This document shows positions 1 through 6,667 of a stretch of 8,051 nucleotides of DNA, piece after piece. Both the position numbers and the translations under genes were made by a program. Every line of letters begins with the position of its first letter. Position 1 is the stretch's first letter. The notes beneath the pieces are model-generated. The model was given only the letters and a program-made list of their open reading frames with translations. It was not told the DNA's origin and did no database searches. Source of the stretch: an uncultured Oscillibacter sp. (GTDB taxonomy: Bacteria > Bacillota > Clostridia > Oscillospirales > Oscillospiraceae). The DNA lies in NCBI GenBank assembly GCA_948435975.1, contig CAOJHG010000075.1, positions 1 through 8,051 of the forward strand, written 5' to 3'.

Positions 1-50
1 TACGAGATCCTTACGAGTGACTGGAGTTCAGACGTGTGCTCTTCCGATCT
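1..50 (+). other. Illumina TruSeq adapter with i7 index (artefact)
   Basis: This is synthetic sequence, not part of the organism. Bases 1-8 (TACGAGAT) are the end of the P7 flow-cell sequence, bases 9-16 (CCTTACGA) sit where the 8-base i7 index belongs, and bases 17-50 read as the TruSeq read-2 adapter from GTGACTGGAGTTC to GCTCTTCCGATCT. The order and spacing fit the standard adapter exactly. Any reading frame that enters this stretch gains false residues: the plus frame gives a spurious CSSDL N-terminus and the minus frame a spurious EIGRAHV C-terminus, both known marks of adapter read-through in protein databases. Confidence 0.98.
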
Positions 51-107
51 CTGGCGGACCGCATTGCCCTCCAGCTGGCGGCGGGGAACAGGGGGGCATA
101 TGCTTAG
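51..107 (+). CDS. Tail tape-measure protein, C-terminal fragment (probable)
   Basis: Reading from base 51, directly after the adapter, gives an open frame of 18 codons ending LAADRIALQL-like in character (seen: LADRIALQLAAGNRGAYA) and a TAG at 105-107. The frame differs from that of the LysM gene and overlaps its ATG by 8 nt (ATGCTTAG). The same 8-nt overlap occurs at two other junctions of this operon, which supports translation of this frame. The amphipathic IADRIALQL stretch resembles the C-termini of tape-measure proteins, and in PBSX-type clusters the gene before the LysM protein is the tape measure (XkdO). The identification rests on gene order, since only 18 residues are visible; the 5' part is lost at the contig end. 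Confidence 0.6.
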   Translation: MADRIALQLAAGNRGAYA

Positions 108-837
108 AATCCTTTCCTTTATCGACGAATCCGGCGGGACGGAGCTGACCCTGCCCGTTACCCCCGCATCCTACGAGTGGCGCTGCGCCGGGAAAATCGA
201 GACCGTGCGCCTGGACCAGCTTGGGGAAATCAGCCTGCCGGCCGGACGGCGGATGGGGGAATGCGTTTTGAATGATATCCTGCTTCCTGCCCAGCTTTAC
301 CCCTTCTGTGTGCCGGGGGCCTCGGCGGACCCTGCCGGATACCTGCGGGTGCTGGAGAGCTGGTGCCGGAACGGAAGCCCCCTGCGCTGGATTGTGCCGG
401 GGACCTCCATCAACGTCCCCGTTCTGATTGAGTCCATTACCCAGGGGGAGAAGGACGGGACCAACGACGTTTATATCTCGCTCAGCCTGAAGGAGCGGCG
501 GAAGCCGGAAGCGCCGGTCCTTTCCGCCGCCTCCAGCGGGTCCGACCTTGCCCCGCGGGACACGCAGACGGGCGCTTCCTCCGCTAAAACCTACACGGTG
601 CAGAAAGGCGACTGCCTCTGGGCCATTGCGAAAAAATACTACGGCGACGGGGCGGAATACAAGAAGCTGGCCGCCGCAAATCCCTTTATCAAGAATCCAA
701 ACCTGATTTATCCCGGACAGGTGCTCACCATTCCGGCGGCGAAGAACCTGCCCTCTGCGGAAGCGGACGCGCCCAGCACCGCCCTGGCGGAGAGCGCAAA
801 CGCCGTTTGGGATGGGACGGGCTGGACCATTCAATAG
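100..837 (+). CDS. xkdP: LysM-domain tail protein, XkdP-like
   Basis: A 245-aa tail protein thought to join the tape measure/tube end to the baseplate hub. Residues 1-133 form the phage-specific N-terminal domain (start MLRILSFIDES; a P-x-S-Y-E-W stretch near 22-27; a V-P-G-T-S-I-N-V-P-V-L-I-E-S segment near 99-112). A Ser/Ala/Thr linker spans about 138-163, a LysM domain spans 164-213 (YTVQKGDCLWAIAKKYYG to YPGQVLTIP), and a short low-complexity tail follows. LysM binds GlcNAc-containing glycans, so cell-wall contact is possible, but in this family the domain may be structural. The ATG at 100 is chosen because the longer frame runs into adapter sequence; a G-rich AGGGGGG lies only 3-4 nt upstream, so coupling to the preceding gene is likely. 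It is followed by a 14-nt gap to the hub gene. Confidence 0.9.
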   Translation: MLRILSFIDESGGTELTLPVTPASYEWRCAGKIETVRLDQLGEISLPAGRRMGECVLNDILLPAQLYPFCVPGASADPAGYLRVLESWCRNGSPLRWIVPGTSINVPVLIESITQGEKDGTNDVYISLSLKERRKPEAPVLSAASSGSDLAPRDTQTGASSAKTYTVQKGDCLWAIAKKYYGDGAEYKKLAAANPFIKNPNLIYPGQVLTIPAAKNLPSAEADAPSTALAESANAVWDGTGWTIQ

Positions 838-851
838 AAAGGAGGCGCGTT

Positions 852-1835
852 GTGGAACAGGCCTATTCCCTGCTTTTGACCGGACCCAACGGCAGCGGCG
901 GACAGGATGTGACCGGGCTGGTGCAGTCTATCGCCTGGCGGGGCAGCGTCCGGCAGATTGCGCGGGAATTGCAGGTGCGGCTTGCCGTCCTCAGAGATGG
1001 CAGCGTTCCGGTCCCCGCTCTGGAGGAGGGCGCGTCTTTGGTGTTTCAGGCCGGCGGCGGGACACGCTTCATCGGGCAGCTCCTTCAATGCACCACCACT
1101 ACCGAAAATTCTATTGTGGACCTCAGCGCTTTGGACCGGGGGCGTTTTCTGGCGGGCATCGACGGCTGGTTTCACTTCCGGGGCGTGCCTGTGGAGAGCG
1201 CTGCGGCTCAGGTCTGCGGGGAGTTCGGTATCCCTGCCGCTTCCCTCGCCGCCGGGGGGACCGTTACCCGCAAATTTTCCGGCGTGGCGCTGGATAAAAT
1301 CATTTCCACCCTCTACGCCATTGCCGCGGAACAGACCGGAAAGCGGTATCTGGCCCGTTTTACCGGGGAGGGCGCCCTGGAGGTCGTGGAGAAGCCCGAG
1401 GCCGCCGGTCTGGAGATTGCTCAGACAATGTGCGTGACCAATACATGGACGATTGAAAAGCTCTGCAACAGCGTGGCCGTTTATTCAAAGGACGGCGTAC
1501 TGATCAACCGGATAGAGGACGCCGCTTCCCTGGCCTTGAATGGACGGCTGGAGCACAGCATCACGGAATCCAAGGACAAGGACGCGGGCGGGGAAGCGGC
1601 GGCGTGGCTGGCGGACAACGGCTTGCAGCAGACGCTTACCGTGGAGGTGCTGAACCCGCCGCTGTCTCTGATTTGCGGCGAGGCGGTGGTGCTTCGGGAC
1701 ACTGGCAGCGGGGTCAGCGGCCTGTTTTGGGTGGACGGGGATACCCACACCTGGAAGAACGGACAGCACTGCGGGAAGTTCAAGCTGAATTTCCGGAACA
1801 TCATGGCAGCGGGAAAGGCGGGAAGCGCGGGATGA
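852..1835 (+). CDS. xkdQ: Baseplate hub protein, XkdQ / phage late control gpD-like
   Basis: A 327-aa protein of the XkdQ family, related to gpD/gp27 hub proteins that form the ring between tail tube and baseplate. It starts MEQAYSLLLTGPNGS, carries an early beta-rich domain (V-T-G-L-V-Q-S-I-A-W-R-G, about residues 21-32), a central SVAVYSKDG/VLINRI segment (about 206-220) and a C-terminal part with G-E-A-V-V-L-R-D and F-W-V-D-G-D-T-H-T-W (about 276-305), the usual XkdQ ending. The GTG at 852 is preferred: AGGAGG at 840-845 lies 6 nt upstream. An in-frame ATG at 807 would overlap the LysM gene by 31 nt and has no comparable ribosome binding site. Length fits the family. The stop overlaps the next start as ATGA. 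Confidence 0.9.
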   Translation: MEQAYSLLLTGPNGSGGQDVTGLVQSIAWRGSVRQIARELQVRLAVLRDGSVPVPALEEGASLVFQAGGGTRFIGQLLQCTTTTENSIVDLSALDRGRFLAGIDGWFHFRGVPVESAAAQVCGEFGIPAASLAAGGTVTRKFSGVALDKIISTLYAIAAEQTGKRYLARFTGEGALEVVEKPEAAGLEIAQTMCVTNTWTIEKLCNSVAVYSKDGVLINRIEDAASLALNGRLEHSITESKDKDAGGEAAAWLADNGLQQTLTVEVLNPPLSLICGEAVVLRDTGSGVSGLFWVDGDTHTWKNGQHCGKFKLNFRNIMAAGKAGSAG

Positions 1836-2209
1836 GTATGGACAACGCGGCAAGCCGGATGATTGCGGCTATGCGCCAAACCAGCGAGAGCGGAAAGGAC
1901 CCGCCTCAGCTCTTTATTGGCACGGTTCTGGACGGGGATGAAGAAACCTTGAAGATCCAGTGCAACGGCCAGGAGCTGGAGCGGGAGGACCTGTGGATTC
2001 CGCCCCGTTTGCTGAAGGGCTACAGTCCCAAGCTGGCGGGGACCGTACAGGGGACTTGCAGCAGTCACGGCGGAGCCGTCACTTCGCCGGTGGGGGCGGA
2101 CGTGCTGGCGCGGAGTGTCTTCGGCTTGCAGGCGGGGGACACGGTGCTGCTGTTTTCGCCGGACCAGCAGGAATATTTTATCATTGACAAGGTGGTGTCG
2201 CTGGCGTGA
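1832..2209 (+). CDS. xkdR: DUF2577 baseplate-associated protein, XkdR-like
   Basis: A 125-aa protein in the position and with the features of XkdR/DUF2577. The N-terminal helix (residues 1-20, SRMIAAMRQT) is followed by a beta-rich segment I-G-T-V-L-D-G-D (29-36), a DLWIPPRLLKG motif (53-63) and a C-terminal G-L-Q-A-G-D-T-V-L-L-F-S with a closing YFIIDKVV strand (98-122), the most typical part of the family. An OB-like fold has been suggested for related proteins, and its exact place in the baseplate is unclear. The start at 1832 overlaps the hub stop (ATGA); an in-frame ATG at 1838 is the alternative. There is only a weak ribosome binding site, so re-initiation after the hub gene is the likely mode. 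Confidence 0.82.
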   Translation: MSMDNAASRMIAAMRQTSESGKDPPQLFIGTVLDGDEETLKIQCNGQELEREDLWIPPRLLKGYSPKLAGTVQGTCSSHGGAVTSPVGADVLARSVFGLQAGDTVLLFSPDQQEYFIIDKVVSLA

Positions 2210-2628
2210 GCGGTATTTTTCCTATGTTTCAGGTCCCCGCTCAGGCAGGCGCCGCGGGAAGCCTGCCCCTTTACTGGGATGTTGATATAGATTACGGCGC
2301 CGGCCGGCCGCGCTGGAGCGGCGGGAATCCCGTGATTGTCTGCGGCCTGGAGGCGGTGAAGAGCTGGGCGTGGAGAGCCGTCATGACCGCCCGATACCGG
2401 TTTGCCGCATTTTCCTGGGCGTTCGGCTGTGAGCTGGAGGCGCTGGTGGGCCAGCCATACCGCGCCGGTACAAAGCTGAGCGAGGCGGCCCGGTATGTGG
2501 AAGAGGCTTTGACCGTCTCCCCATACATCCTGGAGGCGCGGGCGTCCGGGGCTCGCTTTGACGGGAGTACGCTGCATTTGTCCGTTCGCTTTCAATCCGT
2601 CTATGGAGAGGAGGGGTTTGATGTTTGA
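2206..2628 (+). CDS. xkdS: DUF2634 baseplate protein, XkdS-like (gp25 type)
   Basis: A 140-aa protein of the XkdS/DUF2634 group, a distant relative of the T4 gp25 wedge protein that helps hold the baseplate together and start sheath assembly. Visible family marks: W-D-V-D at 24-27, G-L-E-A-V-K-S-W at 47-54, T-A-R-Y-R at 61-65 followed by A-F-S-W-A-F-G-C-E-L, and a V-G-Q-P-Y near 81-85; a beta strand LHLSVRFQSVYG ends the protein. The GTG at 2206 overlaps the previous stop (GTGA) and a weak AAGGTGG lies upstream; an in-frame ATG at 2224 would shorten it by 6 residues. It overlaps the next gene by 8 nt. Confidence 0.83.
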   Translation: MSGIFPMFQVPAQAGAAGSLPLYWDVDIDYGAGRPRWSGGNPVIVCGLEAVKSWAWRAVMTARYRFAAFSWAFGCELEALVGQPYRAGTKLSEAARYVEEALTVSPYILEARASGARFDGSTLHLSVRFQSVYGEEGFDV

Positions 2629-3712
2629 GGACCGGACGCCGGAAACGCTGAAAAAAGAGGCGCTGGCGCAGATTTGTCCGGCGGCTGGCCTTTCCGCTCT
2701 GCCCGGCAGCTTCGCCGACGCGGTGGCGGGTCCGCTGGCCTTTCAGCTCAGCCAGTTTTACAAGGCGCTGCCCGCTGTGGTCTCCATGCTGTTTATCGAC
2801 GAGTCCAGCGGCAGGTTTATTGACAAGGTGGCGCAGGATTACCACGGCCTGTCACGGCACCCAGGCACAAAGGCACGCTGCGCCGTCACCCTCTCCGGCC
2901 TCGCGGGGACCAGACTGGACAAGGGGACCGTTTTTCTTACCAGCGGCGGGCTGCGCTTCCTTCTGCTGGACGCCGTGACCATTCCCGCCAGGGGAAACGC
3001 GCTGGGCACGCTGGAGGCGGAGCATGTGGGCGCGGCGTACAACGTCCAGGCGGGGGCGGTCGTCCGGATGCTGGTTAACAAGCCGGGCGTGGACTCCTTC
3101 CAGACCACACAGGCCGCCGGAGGCACCGACACCGAGAGCGACGCGGCGCTGTTTGCCAGAGTGGACGACGCACGAAAACGGCCCGCAACCAGCGGAAACG
3201 GCTGGGATTACCGCCGCTGGGCCATGGAGGTGGACGGCGTGGGAGAGGTCAAGATTGTCGAGCTGTGGGACGGGCCGGGGACCGTGGGCCTGACCGTCGT
3301 TGGCAGCAACTTCCGCGCTCCGGAGGAAACGATTGTGAGGGCCGTGGAAGCCCATGTCCTGGAGCAAAAGCCGGTTGGGGCCACGCCTGCGGTTTTTCCT
3401 GCGGAAGAGCTTCCGGTATCCGTCTCCGCCCAGGTCTCAGTCTTGGGCACGACGGCGGAAAGCGTGGCGGAAACGCTGGCAGAGCGGCTCAGGGACCTCC
3501 TGGAGCGGATGATCCGGCAGAAATGTCAGGCCATCTGCTATACGCCGGAGGACGACAGCTGCTACACCCTGCTGTATAACCGGGTTCTGGCACTGCTGCT
3601 TTCTATTGACGGCGTGGACAACTTTTCCGCGCTCACGCTTAACGGCGGTACGGAGGATTTGGTCATCCCGCCGGATTCCATCCCGGTGCTGGAGGAGGTG
3701 ACAGTGACTTGA
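2621..3712 (+). CDS. xkdT: Baseplate J / gp47 family wedge protein, XkdT-like
   Basis: A 363-aa baseplate J protein that forms the wedge arms of contractile tails, between the gp25-like and YmfQ-like subunits. The N-terminus is MFEDRTPETLKKEALAQI. The core signature begins at about residue 167: GGTDTESDAALFARV, then A-T-S-G-N-G-W-D-Y-R-R-W-A near 189-201 and V-D-G-V-G-E-V-K-I-V with W-D-G-P-G-T-V to about 222; this is the classic baseplate J block. The C-terminal half carries a second alpha/beta domain (VSVSAQVSVLG) and ends VLEEVTVT. The ATG at 2621 has an excellent AGGAGG (2609-2614) 6 nt upstream, so the in-frame ATGs further upstream are rejected. Length is normal for the family. The last bases form TTGA with the next start. 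Confidence 0.95.
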   Translation: MFEDRTPETLKKEALAQICPAAGLSALPGSFADAVAGPLAFQLSQFYKALPAVVSMLFIDESSGRFIDKVAQDYHGLSRHPGTKARCAVTLSGLAGTRLDKGTVFLTSGGLRFLLLDAVTIPARGNALGTLEAEHVGAAYNVQAGAVVRMLVNKPGVDSFQTTQAAGGTDTESDAALFARVDDARKRPATSGNGWDYRRWAMEVDGVGEVKIVELWDGPGTVGLTVVGSNFRAPEETIVRAVEAHVLEQKPVGATPAVFPAEELPVSVSAQVSVLGTTAESVAETLAERLRDLLERMIRQKCQAICYTPEDDSCYTLLYNRVLALLLSIDGVDNFSALTLNGGTEDLVIPPDSIPVLEEVTVT

Positions 3713-4353
3713 GAGCGCTGATTCAAGAGCTTCCAGCCCATTATCAGGACAGCCCCCAGGACGCGGAGCTTCAACGGGTCCTGTCTCTGCTGGCGGAACG
3801 GGCGGAGGCGGACATGGACTTCACCTTCCGCCAGCTTTTCCCCTCCACCGCTTCCGGCTGGGGGCTGGCGCTGTGGGAGTCCGCTTTCGGCATCCATCCA
3901 GAGGCCGGACAATCCGAGGCGCAGAGGCGGGAACGGGTATTGGCCAAGGTCAAGGGCACGGGCGTTTCCACTCCGGAAAAGCTCCTGGCACTGGCGCAGT
4001 GCTTCTCCGATTTCCGCGCTGAGCTGGAACAGTTCCCGGCGGAATACCGCTTTTTGATTTGGTTCGTTGGCACGGTGAATCCCGTGGCGCAGGAACGGAT
4101 GCTGCGGGCGGTCATTGACGAACTCAAGCCCGCTCATCTGGCATGGAAGGTCCAATACAAGCTGGTTTTGACCGGCGGCGTTTTTTCCGGCGCGGCGCTG
4201 AGAAAGGCGGACTGCTTCATTTTCAAGGACGTATGGGCGGTTCCCGGCGGACGGCCCGCGGAACCCGCGGTAGAGCTGTCTGCCAGTGTCCGGACCTCCG
4301 GAGGATGCCGCACGGCGGAACATATCATTTTCCTGTCGCAGGAAGGAGGCTGA
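3709..4353 (+). CDS. xkdU: DUF2313 / YmfQ-like baseplate wedge protein, XkdU-like
   Basis: A 214-aa YmfQ-family protein, the gp48/XkdU-type component between the baseplate J protein and the fibre. It shows L-P-A-H-Y-Q-D-S at 8-15, then D-M-D-F-T-F-R-Q-L-F-P-S-T-A (35-48), the conserved G-W-G-L-A-L-W-E-S-A-F-G-I block (50-62) and an R-R-E-R-V-L-A-K helix (73-80), all typical of the family. The C-terminal 60 residues, after K-P-A-H-L-A-W-K-V-Q-Y, are less conserved. The start is a TTG at 3709 overlapping the previous stop (TTGA) with GGAGGAGG about 10 nt upstream; no ATG or GTG in frame gives the family N-terminus. Two bases separate its stop from the fibre ATG. Confidence 0.88.
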   Translation: MRALIQELPAHYQDSPQDAELQRVLSLLAERAEADMDFTFRQLFPSTASGWGLALWESAFGIHPEAGQSEAQRRERVLAKVKGTGVSTPEKLLALAQCFSDFRAELEQFPAEYRFLIWFVGTVNPVAQERMLRAVIDELKPAHLAWKVQYKLVLTGGVFSGAALRKADCFIFKDVWAVPGGRPAEPAVELSASVRTSGGCRTAEHIIFLSQEGG

Positions 4354-4355
4354 AC

Positions 4356-5504
4356 ATGGCGCTTGATAAAATCATCGTGACCAACGCAGGTCATGCCCTG
4401 CTGGCCAAAACTCCCCAGGGCGTCGGGGCCCACGTCACGCGCTGGCAGTTCGGGACCGGCGCTCTGCCCCCTCAGACCGCGCTGGAGTCCGTTACTGAGC
4501 TGCTGGAGCCCTTAAAATTCCTGCCCATTGCCTCCGTTGCCAACGACGGCGCACAGGCTACCGTTATGGGGCAGTTCGTCAACACGGATATGGACGCTTT
4601 TGTTTGGGAGGAACTTGGGCTTTGGGCAAGCGACCCGGACGAGGGAGAGATCCTGTTCGCTTACGGCAACGCACGCGGCGCGGGAGACTTGATTGAGGCG
4701 GGGGACGTCAAGCTGAGGGAATTCACCTTCGGCGTTCAGGTCTGCTTTTCCAGCGCGGCGGAAGTGACCTTTGAATCGCAAAAAAGCCTCATCTTCGCCA
4801 CGCTCAAGGACCTGGAGGACGTTGCCGCGAAAGTCAGAGGCTTTTACCAGACCTTCGAGGCGGAGGATTGGGCCGGCGGCGAAATCCGCATTCCAAAGGC
4901 CAGACACCAGATTGCGCCCGTGCGGAGGGCCGCCATGTGCCGCATTTCTCAGCATATTGGCCGCACCGCTCTGGACTACTACGGCGCTTCTGCCGCCCTG
5001 GGACGGAAGAGCATCACCAACGCCGTCGCCGCCGCGCTCGACGCCAATACCGCTGCGCCGGGCTCCTATCCGGTGGGGCCGGACGGACATCCTAAATTGA
5101 CATGGCATCAGGTGCAGTATTACATCCTCGACGGTATCCTCACCACCGATTCCGCCGCACGCGCAAAGGCAAACGTTCAGGGCTGGAACTGGCAAAATCG
5201 GGATATCACAGGCGCGGTCTCTTCCCTCTCCCTCGACGACGTGCTTGCCGCCGCGCATATCCCCGCACTGGGAGGCTCTTCCGCAGGGCTGGATACGCTT
5301 TGCAGCGATATCGTTTTACAGTCCCTGCGTCTGCGGAGGAAGGCGGACGGCGTGGGTGATGTGGATTCCTACGATCTGGACGGCGCTTTTGTTGTCAACG
5401 GGTGGGGCGCTTTTGAGACGGACGCGGAATGGGACATGGACACCGGCGAACTGGTCCTGCGGGCGGATGGGCCTTATGCAGGGGCGGTTTTGGTTACGGG
5501 TTAG
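4356..5504 (+). CDS. Phage tail fibre with N-terminal tail-collar domain
   Basis: A 382-aa fibre protein in the xkdV position. Residues 1 to about 150 resemble the phage tail-collar fibre domain (DUF3751 type) that attaches the fibre to the baseplate: I-I-V-T-N-A-G-H-A-L-L-A near 6-17, an F-G-T-G motif at 32-35, and a W-E-E-L-G-L-W-A block near 84-91. A short helical stretch (about 140-165) joins it to an Ala-rich middle region (about 190-330) of no recognised family. The last 40 residues (D-L-D-G-A-F, N-G-W-G-A-F-E-T, A-G-A-V-L-V-T-G) form a beta-rich tip, presumably the receptor-binding end. The ATG at 4356 has AAGGAGG 6 nt upstream. The host receptor is unknown. Confidence 0.85.
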   Translation: MALDKIIVTNAGHALLAKTPQGVGAHVTRWQFGTGALPPQTALESVTELLEPLKFLPIASVANDGAQATVMGQFVNTDMDAFVWEELGLWASDPDEGEILFAYGNARGAGDLIEAGDVKLREFTFGVQVCFSSAAEVTFESQKSLIFATLKDLEDVAAKVRGFYQTFEAEDWAGGEIRIPKARHQIAPVRRAAMCRISQHIGRTALDYYGASAALGRKSITNAVAAALDANTAAPGSYPVGPDGHPKLTWHQVQYYILDGILTTDSAARAKANVQGWNWQNRDITGAVSSLSLDDVLAAAHIPALGGSSAGLDTLCSDIVLQSLRLRRKADGVGDVDSYDLDGAFVVNGWGAFETDAEWDMDTGELVLRADGPYAGAVLVTG

Positions 5505-5515
5505 GAGGATATTTC

Positions 5516-5944
5516 ATGGGCTTTTATGGAAAAGATATCACCATTGACGGCGTTGTTTGCGGGACGCTCATGCGGGGCGTGGCAAGCGGAGAGTATCTGG
5601 CCGTCTTCGAGCGGGAACACGCCTCTCTGGAGCAGATTGAGGCCATCAACTGGGAACGCCCGGAAGTGAAGTGCAGGCGGGACGCGGACAAGCTCCTGCC
5701 TGCCGGGTGCGGGTTTCAGGTGCGAAAAATCTCCTATGACAGCGGCGTTCGGGCTTTTACCGTCACGGTGCAGGTGAAGGAGCAGTATTTGGGAGACGTC
5801 AGCGGATATCAGGCACAGATAGAGACGCTGGCAGAACAGGCGGACGCGGCCAGGGCGGAGGCGGATTCTGTACGGCAGCAGATGCTTGACAGGGAAACGG
5901 ACCTTGCTGCGGCTTATGAGGAAGGAGTGGAAAAGATTGGCTGA
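5516..5944 (+). CDS. Uncharacterised tail-tip protein with C-terminal coiled coil
   Basis: A 142-aa protein I do not recognise beyond its position (after the fibre, like xkdW in PBSX). Residues 1-95 look like a small alpha/beta domain (M-G-F-Y-G-K-D-I-T-I-D-G-V-V-C-G; F-T-V-T-V-Q-V-K strand near 81-88) with three cysteines (15, 53, 65). Residues 97-130 form an amphipathic, Ala/Glu/Gln-rich helix of coiled-coil type, and it ends A-A-Y-E-E-G-V, an ending often seen in small phage tail proteins. The ATG at 5516 has an AGGAGG (5503-5508) that overlaps the fibre stop codon. A fibre-assembly partner or fibre-associated trimeric protein is possible; this is inference from location and coiled coil only. 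Confidence 0.75.
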   Translation: MGFYGKDITIDGVVCGTLMRGVASGEYLAVFEREHASLEQIEAINWERPEVKCRRDADKLLPAGCGFQVRKISYDSGVRAFTVTVQVKEQYLGDVSGYQAQIETLAEQADAARAEADSVRQQMLDRETDLAAAYEEGVEKIG

Positions 5945-6404
5945 AATTCACACGCTGGCGCTGGAGGCCATGCGGGAAAAGGGGACGGCGGACGCTGCGG
6001 CTCTCGCGGTTCGTGCGGCTGGCGGAGATGTGGACGGGACCTTTCTCAACGCGCACCAAGCAGTGATTCCCACTTGGCGGCAGAGGGATTTTTCCAGCGT
6101 TCCTCTGGGCACTCCGTACAAGTGGCGGGGACGGGTCTACAAGCTCTGGCAGCAGCACGACGCATCTTTGCAGCCGGACTGGACGCCTGATAACGCCGTC
6201 AGCCTTTGGGATGTCTGCCACAGCACCGACCCCGCTCACGCTGTTCCATATCAGGACCCGCAGGGCGTCCGAGGGCTTTGGCAGGAAAACGAGTGCTGCA
6301 TCTTTGACGGCCATATCTGGCGCTGTCTGGTGAAAGATAACGCCTATGGACCCGCCGCACTTCCGGAGCGTTGGGAGGACCTGGGGACGGTCTCGGAGAG
6401 CTGA
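5937..6404 (+). CDS. Tandem CBM5/12-like carbohydrate-binding tail protein
   Basis: A 155-aa protein with two aromatic-rich repeats like the CBM5/12 (chitin-binding type 3) modules on phage tail tips. Module 1 covers about residues 44-94 (P-T-W at 45-47, G-T-P-Y-K-W at 58-63, V-Y-K-L-W, then D-W-T-P and S-L-W-D). Module 2 covers about 104-150 (G-L-W at 113-115, F-D-G-H-I-W-R-C at 123-130, D-N-A-Y-G-P and P-E-R-W-E-D). Residues 5-30 form a helix. The expected role is binding a surface glycan of the host. TTG at 5937 is chosen because AAGGAG (5922-5927) is 9 nt upstream and the 8-nt overlap with the previous gene matches other junctions; in-frame ATGs at 5886 and 5916 would overlap it further. 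Confidence 0.78.
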   Translation: MAEIHTLALEAMREKGTADAAALAVRAAGGDVDGTFLNAHQAVIPTWRQRDFSSVPLGTPYKWRGRVYKLWQQHDASLQPDWTPDNAVSLWDVCHSTDPAHAVPYQDPQGVRGLWQENECCIFDGHIWRCLVKDNAYGPAALPERWEDLGTVSES

Positions 6405-6433
6405 GCTTTTCCGCAGGGAAGGACTTCTTTACT

Positions 6434-6667
6434 ATGACTTTGAAAGAAATGTCTCAAGGCTATCTTGACAGCGCTAACGCCATTCATGACAGGATTGTGC
6501 AGCTCCGCTCCGCGGCGAAGCTGGAGGCGGACCCGGATGAGATTATCCGCATTCAGGTCCGCATTGATAAGCTCCTTCCGCTCTGGAGGGAGAACCGTGA
6601 GCTTGCCGTTTTGACTCGCCGTTACTACGAAAGGAGTTATCATAAGCATGAGAGATACTCGCTTTGA
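6434..6667 (+). CDS. Small helical protein upstream of a sigma-like gene
   Basis: A 77-aa, almost wholly helical, charged protein. M-T-L-K-E-M-S-Q-G-Y starts it, two long helices follow (about 5-28 and 33-56), and a basic, Tyr/Arg/His-rich tail (R-R-Y-Y-E-R-S-Y-H-K-H, 62-72) ends it. I do not know a function. Small helical proteins of this look occur directly in front of sigma region-4-like genes in other Clostridia prophages, as far as I recall. ATG 6434 has AAGGA about 10 nt upstream; longer in-frame starts run back into the CBM gene. It overlaps the next gene by 20 nt, so the two are probably co-translated and may act together. Confidence 0.7.
   Translation: MTLKEMSQGYLDSANAIHDRIVQLRSAAKLEADPDEIIRIQVRIDKLLPLWRENRELAVLTRRYYERSYHKHERYSL

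Noticed and set aside
34..99. N-terminal extension of the LysM protein
   Set aside because: The start lies in adapter sequence and the family N-terminus begins at ATG 100.
28..834. Long minus-strand open frame (268 aa) opposite the LysM gene
   Set aside because: It is a GC-rich shadow of the plus-strand gene and ends in adapter-derived residues (EIGRAHV); no ribosome binding site or family likeness.
1481..2068. Minus-strand open frame of 195 aa
   Set aside because: Lies across the hub and XkdR-like genes, whose plus-strand products have clear family motifs; composition is that of a shadow.
3562..4323. Minus-strand open frame of 253 aa opposite the YmfQ-like gene
   Set aside because: Low-complexity Arg/Gly/Pro/Ser-rich translation typical of antisense in high-GC DNA, with no supported start.
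4356..5504. Diversity-generating retroelement target in the fibre gene
   Set aside because: No reverse transcriptase, template repeat or adenine-rich variable tail is visible in the window.
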